This document shows positions 29,901 to 60,537 of a DNA stretch of 64,000 nt, piece after piece (the stretch's first letter is position 1; every line of letters starts with the position of its first letter). The stretch covers positions 9,099,260-9,163,259 of the forward strand of contig CM024178.1 in the NCBI GenBank assembly GCA_013433145.1, written 5' to 3'. Position numbers and translations under genes: made by a program. This DNA is from Ascaris suum. Lineage: Eukaryota; Nematoda; Chromadorea; Rhabditida; Ascarididae. The notes below the pieces were generated by a model. The model was given only the letters and a program-made list of their open reading frames with translations, ran no database searches and had not been told where the DNA came from.

Positions 29901-32900
29901 TTGATGAGCAACACTTCATATATTAGATGTTTATAGATGACGATGGTTAGGTGTTGTGAGGTAGAGGAGGATGGATTGGCATCCAGTGCAAGAGGTAAAC
30001 CTCAGGTTTTCCGTTTAAAGTTAGGAGGAGGGAATGGGAGGGGGAGTGATGTGGGTCGTTGCGGAATTCTTATAGTGATCACTATCCTGGATAATATGAT
30101 TATACATTCATGACACCTTTATGTCAGTACCTCTTTTCGAGTATATTATTGAACATATTATTAAAGGTGTATGGTTGGTCTCATCGCTAATGAGAGGTGA
30201 TACAGATATACCTGAAGTATATCTGAAGTAATATCAGCAATAAATAAACAGTAGTGGTTGAGGTAGAGTGGATCAAAAACGGAACATGTGCTCACTATTG
30301 TTTTTCTCGTGGTGTCTGTATAATCTTATAGTCGAATTTGTTCATTGATCTGGTCGGGGTCTTCTGATCTTTTCGTATGTGTTTGTTGCGTTTTTTTTTT
30401 CTTTGAAACTATTGTGTGAGCAAATCGCTCTTTTGAAAATTGGAAACTTTTAGTGAAAATAATGGGCCTCTTTATTGAAAATTTTATTTTATATTAGTAT
30501 ATTAGTTGAATTTATAGCAAATTAATTAGCGGATGATATAAACGCATAAAATGAAAGCAAATAATTTCATAGAAAAGAGAATTCAAAAATTTTTTTTTGT
30601 TTATTATTGAGAAAAACTATTTTACGGTGTTTTATATGAAATAAATGTTGGAAATAAATGGCTCATTTTTTAAAAAAAAATAATGGATTCTGTCTTTTTT
30701 TTTCTGGTGGGGGGGGGGGGGGGGGGGGGAGTATTGCTGAATTTGCGGTATGGGGAATATCTCAAAGGTGTAAGAATAGCGTGGAGAATTTATTTCTTTC
30801 ATTCATAGTCGGCATACTGTTAAAGGGGGTTTTTTGTTCTATAATAATTGTAGAACATTTTCAGTTGACGAGAGGGGAAGGGGGGGGGGGGGAGGCTAAA
30901 GGGACTTCACTCGGGTTCGAATATTGTGGAATAGGTTTAAGGTGGGCTAAATTTTTGGTTGCACATTTTGGGCTTTCAATTTAAATGTTTGAATATAAAT
31001 ATAAATATTGAAAACATTGGATATTTTTAAATTTTTGAAATAAGTCTTTTTTGCAGTAATGAATTATAGTAGAGTAAAGTTACGGTGATGTGATAAGTTA
31101 TAATTTTTCTATAATTATAGTGGAACTTTTTCGGTAGTAATATATAAATGGGAAATGCGATTTTAATTATTTGAATATGGGAGTTGTAATGATCATTTGA
31201 ATGAAATCGAATTTTTTTTTTTGAGTGAAATCTGAGCGAAATAAAAAAATTGTGGTATTGAAATTCTTGTAATATCCATATAAATGTGAATTTAATATTC
31301 TGTGGCAGTATGTATTTGATGAAATATGAAATATTTTTAAAAAAACAGTGTTATTGGTTAAATTATTATAATATCATGGTTAGAACAAAATATATCAATT
31401 AACGCAATATAAATGTCATATGTGAAACTCTTACAATGTAATATAATTATTCTGTGGTATTGAAGTGCGATTTATCGTCCGTTTATTTTGGTTTCCGGGG
31501 ATCGTAGTTGATCTTGGCTTGGTGGAATCGCTTTTCACCCGTAATTTTTTAAGGATTTTTCAGGAAAGAAAAAAAAGCAGATTTTCCGCTCATGCGCATT
31601 TTTTCAATTTTTTTTTTTTTTTTTTTGAAAATAGAAAGTTTTGGAAAATTTTTGTACAGGAGTCCGTTCTTCGAGTAGCGAGTTTAACTAAATATCTAAA
31701 ATAGTATAGATCTAAAAATTTGAGGATGCATATGGTAATAGAAGTACCGTATTCGCTTGAATAGAAGCCGATTCCTCAGAGAGACATATATTATCAGAAA
31801 TTCTTTCACGTGTCAGATAAACAACATTCAAAGAGTACCATGGAGAGTCAAAGTCGTTTAGAATAAAATAAATCATTTTTACAGATAGTATTTGACTACT
31901 TAACTAAATATAAGGTAACGATTTCAACAGAACCACTATAAACTATAAAGTTCGCTTCGATTATTGCAAAATTTGAACCCCTGGGGTTCTATTCATGCAA
32001 ATATGGGAATGCGCTGTAGCTTCATTTTTATGCGTTTATGTCATCAAAAACATCCGAAAAAAATCGTTAGGAACAATGAGAGTCGGTTTGCTTACACATC
32101 TGTTGTCTTTGAATTGAATGTTTGCGATGTTCGGATTGGGAAGCTTATTGCTGCAAGTATGCTGAAATGGGGAGATTTATGTGTACTGAAAATAAGGCAG
32201 GTGGGGGGGGGGGGGGGGGGGGAGGAGGAGGAGAGGGTGAGCAGGTTGAGGCTATGTGTAGCGGATTTTTAGTGCCAGGAACAGAATTGCACAATCAGGT
32301 GTTGTTTGTTTAGCTATATGTTACGCACACCTGGAATGTTAAGCATTCGAATTTTCCTCGGGAACGTTTCCTTCGTCTGAGGTTGTTAACCGACTATTGG
32401 AAAATGAGCCGTCGAGGAAAATGGTCCTTAAATTTCATTAAATTTCTTCGGCTATTTTATCAGAAAATGCCAAAATTTCTTACCAATATTCTTTTGGGGA
32501 AGGGGGGAGGTTGGTCTACTTTAACCTCATAAAAGTATTAGTTTATTTATAAAATTTGATTAAGGCGAGTTAGGTAGTATATGAAATTTGCGTTTACTCG
32601 TCTTCTTTTTCCACTGTGAGAGTGATTTCGCATGAGAAGCAGAAAGCGTATATCATGGCGAATTCACTTTAATTCGACTTTTTTAAAACTTTTTAATGGA
32701 GTTTCTTTCAATTTTTCAAAACATTTTATCGAATTTTTTTCAAAATATCCTCCTTTTTTACTCCTATCGTAGTAGTCCGAAATGGGCAGTACTGTGGGAA
32801 TTGGTTTATGGTATTATTTATAACTTTTTCGGGGAGCGACGCTTCCAGATTTTGGAGATTAAATGCGAAATTCGAGAATTATTGGATTTTTTTGATCGTT

Positions 32901-33903
32901 GATTCATTTATTTCAGCATGCTGCGGTTGGTTTCCCTCGGGCATTGCATGCGGGCATAACTAGAAACTGTTGAATTGACGAACTTTTGTAATACAGAATT
33001 TCTAACTGCAGTATTTTTTCTTTTATATAATTAGATGCTTTAAATTTTATAAGTAAGCATTTTCGTCAGATTTTTGCAGTTTCCAGTTATGTCCATTGTG
33101 ATATATCTTTGCGTCTCTCTCAAGTACCTCTTGCTTCATTGTTATATAGAATTCTTTATCTTTCATTAATATTTATTCATAATTTATTCGTTGATAGTAC
33201 ATTTAATTTTAGTAATTCTAATATGGGAATTTGAGGTGAATGTTTTTCTGAGAAAAAGTAAATTCACCTGTGAAAGTGACAGAGAATATTTATATACAAC
33301 CGTGGAATTTGATAAAAGTCCAGGAGTGAATTCCGGAATATAAGCATTTGAGTAAATGAAATTAATACGGACAAAGATAAAATTAATATCTGTGTTATTG
33401 TGATAGCCCCCACAAATAGGATGGTAAAGTTCTTTGTGAGGTGGTCTTCCGTAAAATAAGGAAAAAGAAATACCTATTTTCGTAGTTTAAAAAAAATGAA
33501 TTTGAAGCATTCGAACTGAAAAGTGATGCGAATATTTTATTAAAAGTAAATTTAACAGACTGAGATGAAATATTATAGCGATAAGGGTATTTATGATTTT
33601 TTTTTTCTTTTGGAAATTTCGCATCTCATATAATTTGATGCTATTGATTATATATTGTTGAAAAAGTTGAAAAAGGTTTGATTAAACATCGATTATATTT
33701 TTTGAAAAGGAATATTTATTTAATGAGCAATATAAGAAATTATCGAATTATTTTAAAGGAGGATTTCTCGAATAGTTAGTCTTTTTCTTTAAGAAAGCAG
33801 GTAGAGATAGTGAAGAAGATAATTGTAAAAAGCGATACAAATTTGCCCCTAGTGGCAATATTTTCAGCAATAATTGGCCGGAGGAGCATCACGCTGCTCT
33901 CAC

Positions 33904-33979
33904 CATGTTGATCTAGGAACAATACGAACGTCTTGGGGACGTCGAATGCTATATGTGATTTTAGAGCTTCGAGAGCATC
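33904..33979 (-). CDS. Possible minus-strand exon, unrecognised
   Basis: After a TATTAG acceptor the frame reads DALEALKSHIAFDVPKTFVL and on to FLDQH, then a GTGAGA donor in phase 1. The plus strand here is also partly open (NNWPEEHHAALTML) but has a stop. Family unknown; could be chance or a remnant. Confidence 0.25.
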
Positions 33980-34463
33980 CTAATAGTGTTTGCGTTTATT
34001 TTTTTTTAATGTAAATCGCAGGTCATTTTATATTTTATTTATTTATTTTACTATTCTAAAACTATATTATAGAGATCTAATTTACGGGAATATATTGAAC
34101 TTAAGAAGAAGCATTAGAGACGCTATATCATAGTAAGTGGAAATGTCACTTATATAGTTGCAAATTTTGGCAATTAAATGCCAATCTTGGCATATATTTT
34201 TGGAACTTATTCAACTTGACCACCTGTTTAATGAAATTTACGGGTAAATATTGGCGTCTCACTCGTATGATGCAGCGTCTACCTTAGATGATGCAGTTAG
34301 TATCTTTCATACTTTTTTTTCTGTAGCAAAGAATTAACCTTCGGGGCGCTTTATCGCAAGATATTTCAACATATCTTAAAATTTAAATAAAATGAGTAAC
34401 AATAACAAAGAAATACATAATTGAGGAAATTAGGGTAAATTAATGAGCGAATGATGCGTGCAG

Positions 34464-34534
34464 GATTCATCGGTGACATCTTGCTTATGTGTAAAGGTCC
34501 ACTTGGCGCTTCACCTGCAAATATATTACAAACA
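34464..34534 (+). CDS. Possible exon, unrecognised
   Basis: After GTGCAG the frame gives FIGDILLMCKGPLGASPANI, then LQT, ending at a GTAAGG donor. The entry phase (two bases) matches the phase 1 exit of the 26844-26919 exon. The reverse strand is also open from a TTTGCAG acceptor at 34514 (EAPSGPLHISKMSPMNPARI), so the strand is unsure. Confidence 0.2.
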
Positions 34535-34825
34535 GTAAGGTTTTCTTTGTTTTTTTTTCGTTTGTGACGGTTTTTCAGTTCTTTGCAATTGCAATTTTTA
34601 CAATTTTACAATTATAGTTACAATTGCAATTATAGTACATTTATAATCTTTTTGCATTATGAAATGAAAGGAATGAACTTTCAATGTGATGTTTTTCAGT
34701 GTTTTACAAGGGTGCAGAAAAATTTTGATATATCTTGGGGCTTTTTTGCAAAGAAAATTGCATTATTATGGCGTTGTATTTCGATGTTTGCAAATATATG
34801 TTATGACCCATTTTATATAGGAAAT

Positions 34826-34905
34826 ATGGTATGCAAATTTTCGTGTGGGACAATATCATATGCAAATTTTTTTACAAAAAATATCATGTGCAAATTTTTA
34901 TGTGG
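34826..34905 (+). repeat. Three tandem copies of an ATGCAAATTTT element
   Basis: Three imperfect copies about 30-35 bases apart, each with (A)TATG or ATGTG followed by CAAATTTT. The octamer ATGCAAAT also occurs at about 9173, 11085, 11126 and 21920. Confidence 0.6.
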
Positions 34906-37900
34906 AAAACGTGACACATAGATTTCTATATTTCTGTGCGATCGTTTATTGCAACTCACTTGTAACATGAAAAATATGGCGATGAAATTTTTAAATTTAA
35001 ACTGAATTGCGTCTAATATTTTTTCAAAGTAGGCCTCTTTTGTTTCTTTTTGGCGCCGTAAGAAATTTTTTCTGCATAGAAACGATGATTTTCCTTATTT
35101 TTTAACCAGTCGATTGCATAGAGAGAGCCTACATCGCTATTTTTTTTGGGGGGGGGGGGGAGGGAGGGGAGAAGGAGGGAGGAGAAGAGGGGGTTCCATG
35201 ATGCGACTTGATATTTAGTGGTTTGAATTAGCAAAAAGCACATATCGTATTTTTATTGGCGCGTTCTCTCATTTTTTTTTTCAGCTTTTCAACAATATTT
35301 GCTGGTTATGCTTATGCAGTGGCCTTCCATATAAGCAAGCCGTATGATGTCATCGATGGATTCGTGCCAAAAAAAATTATGAAAATATTTTTATGCAAAA
35401 ACGAATAAATTGAATTTACACGATTATTAAAATCAACATAAGAGCATTGTTGCTTTCGTGTTTGTCTTCTCTTCTAATCGAATATCTCTAATACCGTAAC
35501 GAGAGTCTTGTGAAGTTTTATGAATGAAATGGATCGAATTTTTTTTTTTTTTTTTGAAATATTTCAATGGTGCTCGAAGTTCATATTCATTTGATTCGGT
35601 ATGCTAAGAGGTATTTTTAAGGCATTTTTTTTGGTTCATAAATTGTTTTATTTGTCGAGTATATCTTGATGAAAAATTTTCGAAAATTTTTTTTAAAAAT
35701 TTCTTTAAGAATTTTTTCAAAAATATATTACAAAATGGAATTTTTCATTGAGTTGATTCAGATTTTTTTTTCTTTTTCTTTGTTGTTTCTATTTTCTAAA
35801 AATTTAACTCTGTTCCGTTTTAGAAGATAATGAGACTGCTGTTATCTTTCAACATTATCGTTGAATGAATGTTTCGTGGAATTTTTTTTTACGTTGAGCC
35901 GAGAATTTTTGTGAAATTTTTTCTTTTTTTTTTTGTTTTATCCATTTTTTTCATATTTTTGAGATCGAAAAGATGTGATGAATTTCAAAAAATTTTTTAT
36001 TCTCATAAGAATTTTCGATTTTCCATTTTTTGAAATATTTTTCTAGGAATAACTTTATATTTGGATTTATTTACTGCTATTCATTAATTTTTCGCGTAGA
36101 AAATTTGCGAACATTTAGGCATTTCTCATATGAGATAATTAGTAAATAAATAATGAATAGAATTGAGAAACATTTTGTTGGGAAATATTTTTTACCGCAT
36201 CAGGCTTATGAATTTTGAGCACTAAATTTGTTGTTTCCGGAGTATTGCCTTTTATCGTTGAAAAAACTTCACAGGTTACTCATTTTTATCAGCGGTCGGT
36301 ATTATGGACGTCTTTGCCACAGTATGTTTTTTCCCATTTATCCTGAAAATTTTCATCCTGAGAGAACTCCTTCAGGTAGGATCGGCAAACATTGTCACGG
36401 TATTAGTTGGAAGCAAACATTTATATTGAAGTGGATATTTTTAAATGACGATACCTGTGGCGTTCAATTTTTTTTTCTTACTTCGGCATCATTGTAAGGG
36501 AGGGGGAAGGGACGAGGAGGGCTATTTTATCCTCTGTTATCGATTGAATTGATGTATAACAAGAGGGGCTCTATTCAGTGGATTAATTTTAATTTTTTTC
36601 GAAAGTCTTTTTGCAGTGGAAAGGTAAGCAGGGAAGATTGCATAAATATTGAATAAAACGTTTAATGATATAATAAAGTTATTCGAAACAAGTTTTGGTA
36701 GTCATTATTTCCGGGAGTAACCGAGGAAATAGGAGCATGAGATTGTATTTAGGAGTTTTAGCTCCATAAAACACCTTTATACCCTTTTATCAAAGAAGGT
36801 AGTGTTTGTGGTTGCTTGGGGGGGGGGGGGGGGCGTTGTGGGTTTATTCGTCAATTGTTATTCAGCTTATCTGAATGCTGGGTGGGCAAGGAACTTGAAA
36901 ACTCAAAAAATTTCAGACGCTAAAAACGTATTCAGAGAAATAATTTTATGAGGATTTATGAGGAAAAATTCTGAGGATTAAGCAATTAGTTAAAATATAT
37001 GATAGTATATCCTCAAAATTCTCAAAATCGATTTGATATTGATATTTAATTTTGAATTCATTAATGATTGAATTTTTCGGAGATAATTTGCATTCATTGT
37101 ATAGATTTCTGTTATTTTTACTAAAATATTTTTTAAAAATGGTTATTAATATTTACGCGCAAACTACAGAAAAAAAAGTTTTTTTTAAAAAGTTGACCGG
37201 AAAAAGATCTAGGAAAGAATTGCCGGAATCATATAGTGAAATTTAAAAAAAAAAATTTTTTTTTTCGACTTGGTTTTATAGTTGAAATAATAACTATGGT
37301 ATAGTGATGGGTGAAATATTTTTTAAAAAAATATTGATGCCTTATTTGCGTTGCCTAGCGTATCGTCCATCGTTTTTTCCCTTCCAAATGAGAGGTAAAG
37401 ATATTTGCTTCCAACTACTCTGTGATCGTTGTTTGTTCTATTTTTTTTTTTTTTTGTTGGCATCTTGAATTGCATTTTTATCATATTTATACCATAAGAA
37501 CAAAGGCATATTATTGAGGAATATATGGAAATGAAAGAATGAGTTCGTCATATATTCGTGAATATGATTTATGAGTATTTGAAGTAGAGGATAATGGAAG
37601 AGATAGAATTTTTTTTATTTTTATTTTTTGGAAATTTTTCTCATTTCAACGCCTTCCCGTTGGGCTTTTTAAGAAAGGTATTTCGCGGATTATTTTCCAC
37701 TTTTTTTTTCGCTCTCTGAATTATTTGAAGATTTTTGGTTTTTATGGGCATTTATAAATTTATTCTCTTATGTGGAGAAATTTTTTCGACGAGTGTAAAA
37801 ATATGATTAAATCCTCTTTTTTTTTTGCATATTTATTGAACTAAAAATTTTGCATATTTATTGAGGTGATTTTTGTGACCTTTGGACATTTCGATTAATT

Positions 37901-40244
37901 GGGCAGGTAAACTTTTGCGCAGAAAATCCACTTAAACAATTTTTCATTAGATGTGGTGATGGAGTGTTTTTTTTTTTTAAGTTTGCGGGAGAAATTTTTG
38001 AAAAATTTTTGAATCGGAAAATTTGAAAAATATTTTCATATTTGAGAATAATTTCAAAAACTCATTATAACAGTATATTTCTTCAGCTTCCTAAAATAGC
38101 AGTAAGGCGCTACTGCCTGGCGTACTATGACGGTTGCATAAAATTGGTGGTTTTTTTTCTCGGTGGTCCCATGAAAAAGTTTAAAACACAAAGGTGAATT
38201 TTTTTTTTTGTAGAAAATGAAGAATGCATTTGAAAATGAAAGCGGCGGAAGTTATTTCGCCATTTTTTTCTTTTTTTTTTTTTGATTGTTATAGAACATG
38301 TCGGCAGTTTTCGCTACTTCTTTTTTTTTGGTAATTTTGTAAAATTTTGTAATTTTTTTGTAATACTACAAAATGTTCCAATTACAATGATTTTCGCTGT
38401 TTTCTTTCACTATTGAGAAAATTTTAGTGTAATTTTTTCGAAAATTTCGCTTTTTTCATTCTTTTATCATTTTTCTTGAACAGATTAATAGATCATTTAT
38501 TATTTATTTGTTCATGTTGTTTCTTTTTTTAATAAAATTTTTCCACTCGAAAAATGGGAAGCGTGTAAATCATATTCACGAGAATTAATATCTTGCTCGT
38601 TTGTTTAATGGCAAAAATACTGGGTATGCCTTTGTTTCCGATATTATTTGTTTTTTTCTTTTTGTTTTTTTTTGCAGGTGAGTTTTTTTTTCGTTCATTC
38701 TCAAAAAAACGGAAAAAAAGAACAGGAAATTAGAAAGCATTTCCGGTTTTTTTCTCATTTCAGTGGGAATTTTAGAACTTCTTTGTGTAGTTTTTAAACC
38801 ACATTTATTAAAACGCTGAAATGTTTTAGAGAAGCGTCCTTGTGCAGGAGCAACGACTAAGGTATGCATTCGATGTTTGAACGGTGAAAGTGCACATATA
38901 ACACACATCCTTACTGAGGTACCATCAGCATTCTGACACGTTTAACAGGTAAGTTCACTTTTTATGTTTATTTGTTTTTCTTGTTAATGATCTGTTTCTG
39001 AGTAATCGCTATCAAATTTTCTGATTTTTGCAATGGTAGGCTGCAGTTACATATAACATCGAAGGCTATTAAGACTCGTTAAGGGGTTCGCGCATTTTTC
39101 TGAGCTTTAAGGTTAATTTGTTTTTATTCTTACTTTTATTTCTTATTTTTATTTTATTTTTTTCTGAAGGAAATATTTCTCCGGCCTTTGTGAAGCTTTA
39201 TTTTGGATGAACATTTACTCATCTCTTGCAGTGTATATTATCATGCCAACTTTATTTTCTACATTTACTGTCTTTGTCGAGCCAAGTGTACACTATTCTG
39301 CCACCACTACTCTTGTGAGTTTCTTAAGTTAAATTCAGATTTGATTTCTATATTCTACATAGATTTGTTTGTTTGGGAAACTCGTAGATTTGTTGCGTAT
39401 TTGGAAAGTTTGGAGTAATTTTGATTAATTTATCGAAGGGGTTATGTTTAGAGGACAAGAAGATGGAGATGAGAGAAAGATGGAGGATAGGTAAGCTAAA
39501 AGTTATATTTAAATACGATTTTTTAATAGCTATGTTTGGAGATGACATGATCTTTGCACTAGTTGGGTGTTTTCATGGGAATGAAAGATACAAGTGGGCA
39601 GTAATTTATTTAGTACCAATGAAACAGCACCACTGTGGAATTGAACGGACACTTAGTAATTGGTGTAAATTTTATTGGATTTTAGGCTTTTTTTTTCAGG
39701 TGAACTTTGGTGCGTGTTTTTCAATAAGTTTGCATCACAGGGTGATTTTGAAAAATTACCTAAAATATAAGAAAGGTGATTATCGTTCTTATATTTTCAG
39801 GTAATTTTTCTATCTTAGGTAATTCATTGTCGTCTTTTGGTTCTTTTTTTTTTTTGCTTTGATGACAAGGATTTTAGTCAGGGAAAAATTCAACATCGGC
39901 TTTCGTATTTAACTTTTTATTCAATCGTTTTTTTTTTTTTTGTTTTATATGCCATCTTCGTAGGGTTTATTGTTTTCATTAATTTTTTTCCTAAATTTTT
40001 GTTGCATGCTTTTTTCCAGAAATATGATTGATTAAGCCGCATATTCCCAAAATATGGTTGACTGAGCCAAATCTAGCACTCTTATTTGATAAATTCTTTA
40101 AAAGATTTATTGCAGTTTATTTGATAATTTAAATTGATACCTATTTGCTTTAAATCAAACATGCAAGTTTTCCAACTTTTTAAGCATTATTAGTTCTTCT
40201 TTTTGTGAATTTATTAAATTATATAATGTGAAGTAACCTTGCAG

Positions 40245-40339
40245 CCGCGATTTTCGGCAGTTGGTTTATGAGATATCGGGAATTGAATAAAGTCTACGAA
40301 TTTTTCGCTGTTGTGTACGTAATGGTCGATATTATCGAG
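40245..40339 (+). CDS. Possible exon of a membrane protein, unrecognised
   Basis: After CCTTGCAG the plus frame reads AIFGSWFMRYRELNKVYEFF followed by AVVYVMVDIIE, then GTTTTT as a weak donor. It is open throughout, 95 bases, with two-base entry phase and phase 0 exit. The complement is also open (LDNIDHYVHNSEKFVDFIQF), so I hold this weakly. The hydrophobic part suggests a membrane segment. Confidence 0.25.
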
Positions 40340-41177
40340 GTTTTTTCCATCTGTTTGGCTCTATTCTCAGAACCGGTATTTGAATGTACATTTAGATTTG
40401 TGTCGTACTGAAATTGTTTCATCTAATCATTTTTTTTTGTGGCGACATAATTACTTTTAAAAAGCTCATGGTCATTTGGCGAAAAGCCCATATTGGTCAA
40501 CTTGTGGACGTTGTTAATATGTTGCTGTAAAATATCAATGTTTCATATTTTCTTCGTCTCGTCGTCTATTACGGGATAGTGTTTCATTGATTTCATGCAA
40601 TTCCCGTTTATTTCTGCAATTGTTTCCTATCATTTTTTGTTTAATGTGATATCCCCATGTATTTTAATGTTAAATGGACGCAACAAGTTTTTTCTTGAAA
40701 AGGTGAATTAATAATCAGGGGAAATGAGAAATCATTAAGCAATGTAATTGATTAATCTTCTTTCTTACTTCTCTTTGTTTTTATTGAGCAGAAAGAGGTG
40801 TGGGGAGGTGCACGCGTGTGAAGTCGCTATCGTACAGCATATTTGAAAAAACGATGGTTCTAGTGATGTCTTCGCTATCTATTGTTGGCTTCATATAAAA
40901 TGTGATATGCGTTGCCTTTGTAATATTGCACCTGTGAGGAAAACTTGGAACAAGTGTGCGCTTTTATACCCCTCTGCTTGAAACACAGGTGACGATACTT
41001 CATAATTCAAGGTCTAAGCCATTGGATTTCAGAGGGACGATACATTGTGCAGGTTTGATTTCGTTATGTACTCGTAGCTAAATTTTGTCGAAATCAAAAG
41101 TGAAGAAATCAAGCTGCACTAAACGGGTTTCTTACTCTCGGGCATTAGCAAGTTGTATTTTCAAGTCCTTGTCAAGG

Positions 41178-42578
41178 AGATCAAAAGCAGGGAAGGTCAA
41201 AGTCTGTGAACATCAATATCGAGGAGGATCAAAATAAGGGAAGGCCAAAATCGGGGACGATCAAAACCGCTGAAGAAAGAACCAGGGGAAATCAAGATGA
41301 CAGAATAACAAGATGACCCAACAAGATCAAGAGAGATCAAAAGCAGAGGTCATAATCAGGGAGGATCAAAATCAAAGAAGGTCAAGATCAGGGAAGATCA
41401 AATTCAGGGAAGGTCCAAATCAGCGAAGATCAGAATCATTTAAGATCAAATCAGGGGAGGTCGAGATTACTGAAGATCAAAAACAGGGAAGACGAAAATC
41501 GGAGGAGATCAAAATCAGGGAGGACCAAAATCAAGGATCATCAAAATCAGAGAAGACTAAATCAAACAAGATTAAAACCGTGGAACACCAATATGATCAA
41601 AACCAGGGAAGATCAAACTCAGGGAAGGTCCACGTCAGGGACGATCAAAATCAGTTATGATCGAAGTCAGAGAAGGTAAAAATCATGGAATGTCAAAATC
41701 AAGAAAGATCAAAATCAGAGAAGACCGAAATCATGGGAGATCAAAATCGGTGAAGATAAAAACCATCCCAGATGAACATCAGGAGGGGTCAAAAAACTGC
41801 GAACATCAGAACCGGGGAAGATCAAAACGAGGGAAGATGGAAATCAGAAGAGATCAAAAAGAGGGAACCTGAAATGAGGGGAGACCAAATTGAGGGCAGG
41901 TCCAAATCAAGCAATATCAAAATAAGTTAGAATCAAATCAGAGAAGATCAAAATCAACGAAGAAAAATTCATGCAAGGCGCCAAAATCGGGGAGATCAAA
42001 ATCGGGGAATCAAAAATCAGGGAAGATCAAAATAAGCGAAGCCAAAATGAGGGAAGATGGAAATCAGAGAAGATCAAAATCAGGGAGGGAGATCAAAATC
42101 AGAGAGGATCAAAATCAGGAAGAAATCAAATCGGAAAATAGAGCGAAATCAGGCGAAGATCAAAACGAGGGAGGACAAAAATCAGCGAAGATCAAGAGTA
42201 AAGACGATCAAAAGCTGGGAAGATGAAAAAGATCAAAATCAGGGACATCAAAATCAGGGAAGATCAAAATCGGAGAATATGAAAATCAGGGAAGATCAAA
42301 GCCAGGGAGGACCAGAATCAGCGGGGATCAAAAGTAAAGACGATCAAAATCAGGGAAGATAAAGATTAACTGAGGATCAAAATGAGGGAAGATCAAAATC
42401 GGAGAACATCAAAACCAGGGAACACCAAAGTTACTGAAGACCAAAATCAGGGGAGATCAAAATCGGAAAAGATCAAAGTCAGGGAACATCAAAATTAGTG
42501 AGGATCAAAACCAGGGAAGATGAAAATCAAAGCAGATCAAATCGTGGAAAGGGGAAGATGATCAAAATGGGGGAAGAT
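41178..42578 (+). repeat. 16-bp minisatellite, about 1.4 kb
   Basis: Tandem, diverged copies of a unit close to GATCAAAATCAGGGAA, purine-rich on the plus strand. Because 16 is not a multiple of 3, the repeat reads as a 16-residue cycle rich in Lys, Ser, Gln and Asp and yields long false frames. There are no unique spacers. It lies between the T-rich region and the end of the minus-strand BRICHOS gene. Confidence 0.93.

Positions 42579-60537
<17,959 letters not shown>

Larger units (their letters stand above)
24618..36833 (+). repeat. Cluster of eight long poly-G tracts
   Basis: Tracts of 13-21 G at 24618-24632, 25558-25572, 28035-28049, 30709-30729, 30880-30892, 32203-32222, 35148-35160 and 36818-36833. 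Several are followed by AGG- or GGA-rich sequence. All are on the plus strand. They inflate glycine runs in spurious frames. Confidence 0.95.
26920..41177. other. Gene-poor T-rich region with exon-like islands
   Basis: Mostly T-rich low-complexity DNA. Exon-like islands with splice signals on plus: 34464-34534, 35285-35408, 36293-36375, 38830-38861 (or to 38918) and 40245-40339. The 33904-33979 island fits better on minus. Several islands are also open on the opposite strand, so strand is uncertain. The T bias matches the sense strand of introns in the clear genes and favours plus-strand transcription. Confidence 0.4.

Noticed and set aside
30658..30984. 108-codon plus frame with a long Gly run
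   Set aside because: It is created by two poly-G tracts; the remaining residues show no family pattern.
38585..38908. 107-codon minus-strand frame with a CVIC motif
   Set aside because: Its downstream half is low-complexity Lys-rich sequence, no start or splice structure was convincing, and the plus strand is open in the same place. Kept only as part of the double-open islands.
39421..39804. 127-codon plus-strand frame
   Set aside because: It is the longest repeat-free frame in the 24-44 kb stretch but has no recognisable domain, no clear splice signals at its ends and the Phe/Ile/Lys-heavy composition of AT-rich non-coding DNA.
41313..42362. Three frames of 71-115 codons in the minisatellite
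   Set aside because: They follow the 16-bp repeat exactly, have no splice or start context and no non-repeat sequence.
41178..42578. CRISPR-like array
   Set aside because: The 16-base units are back to back and diverged, with no unique spacers, in a eukaryotic context.
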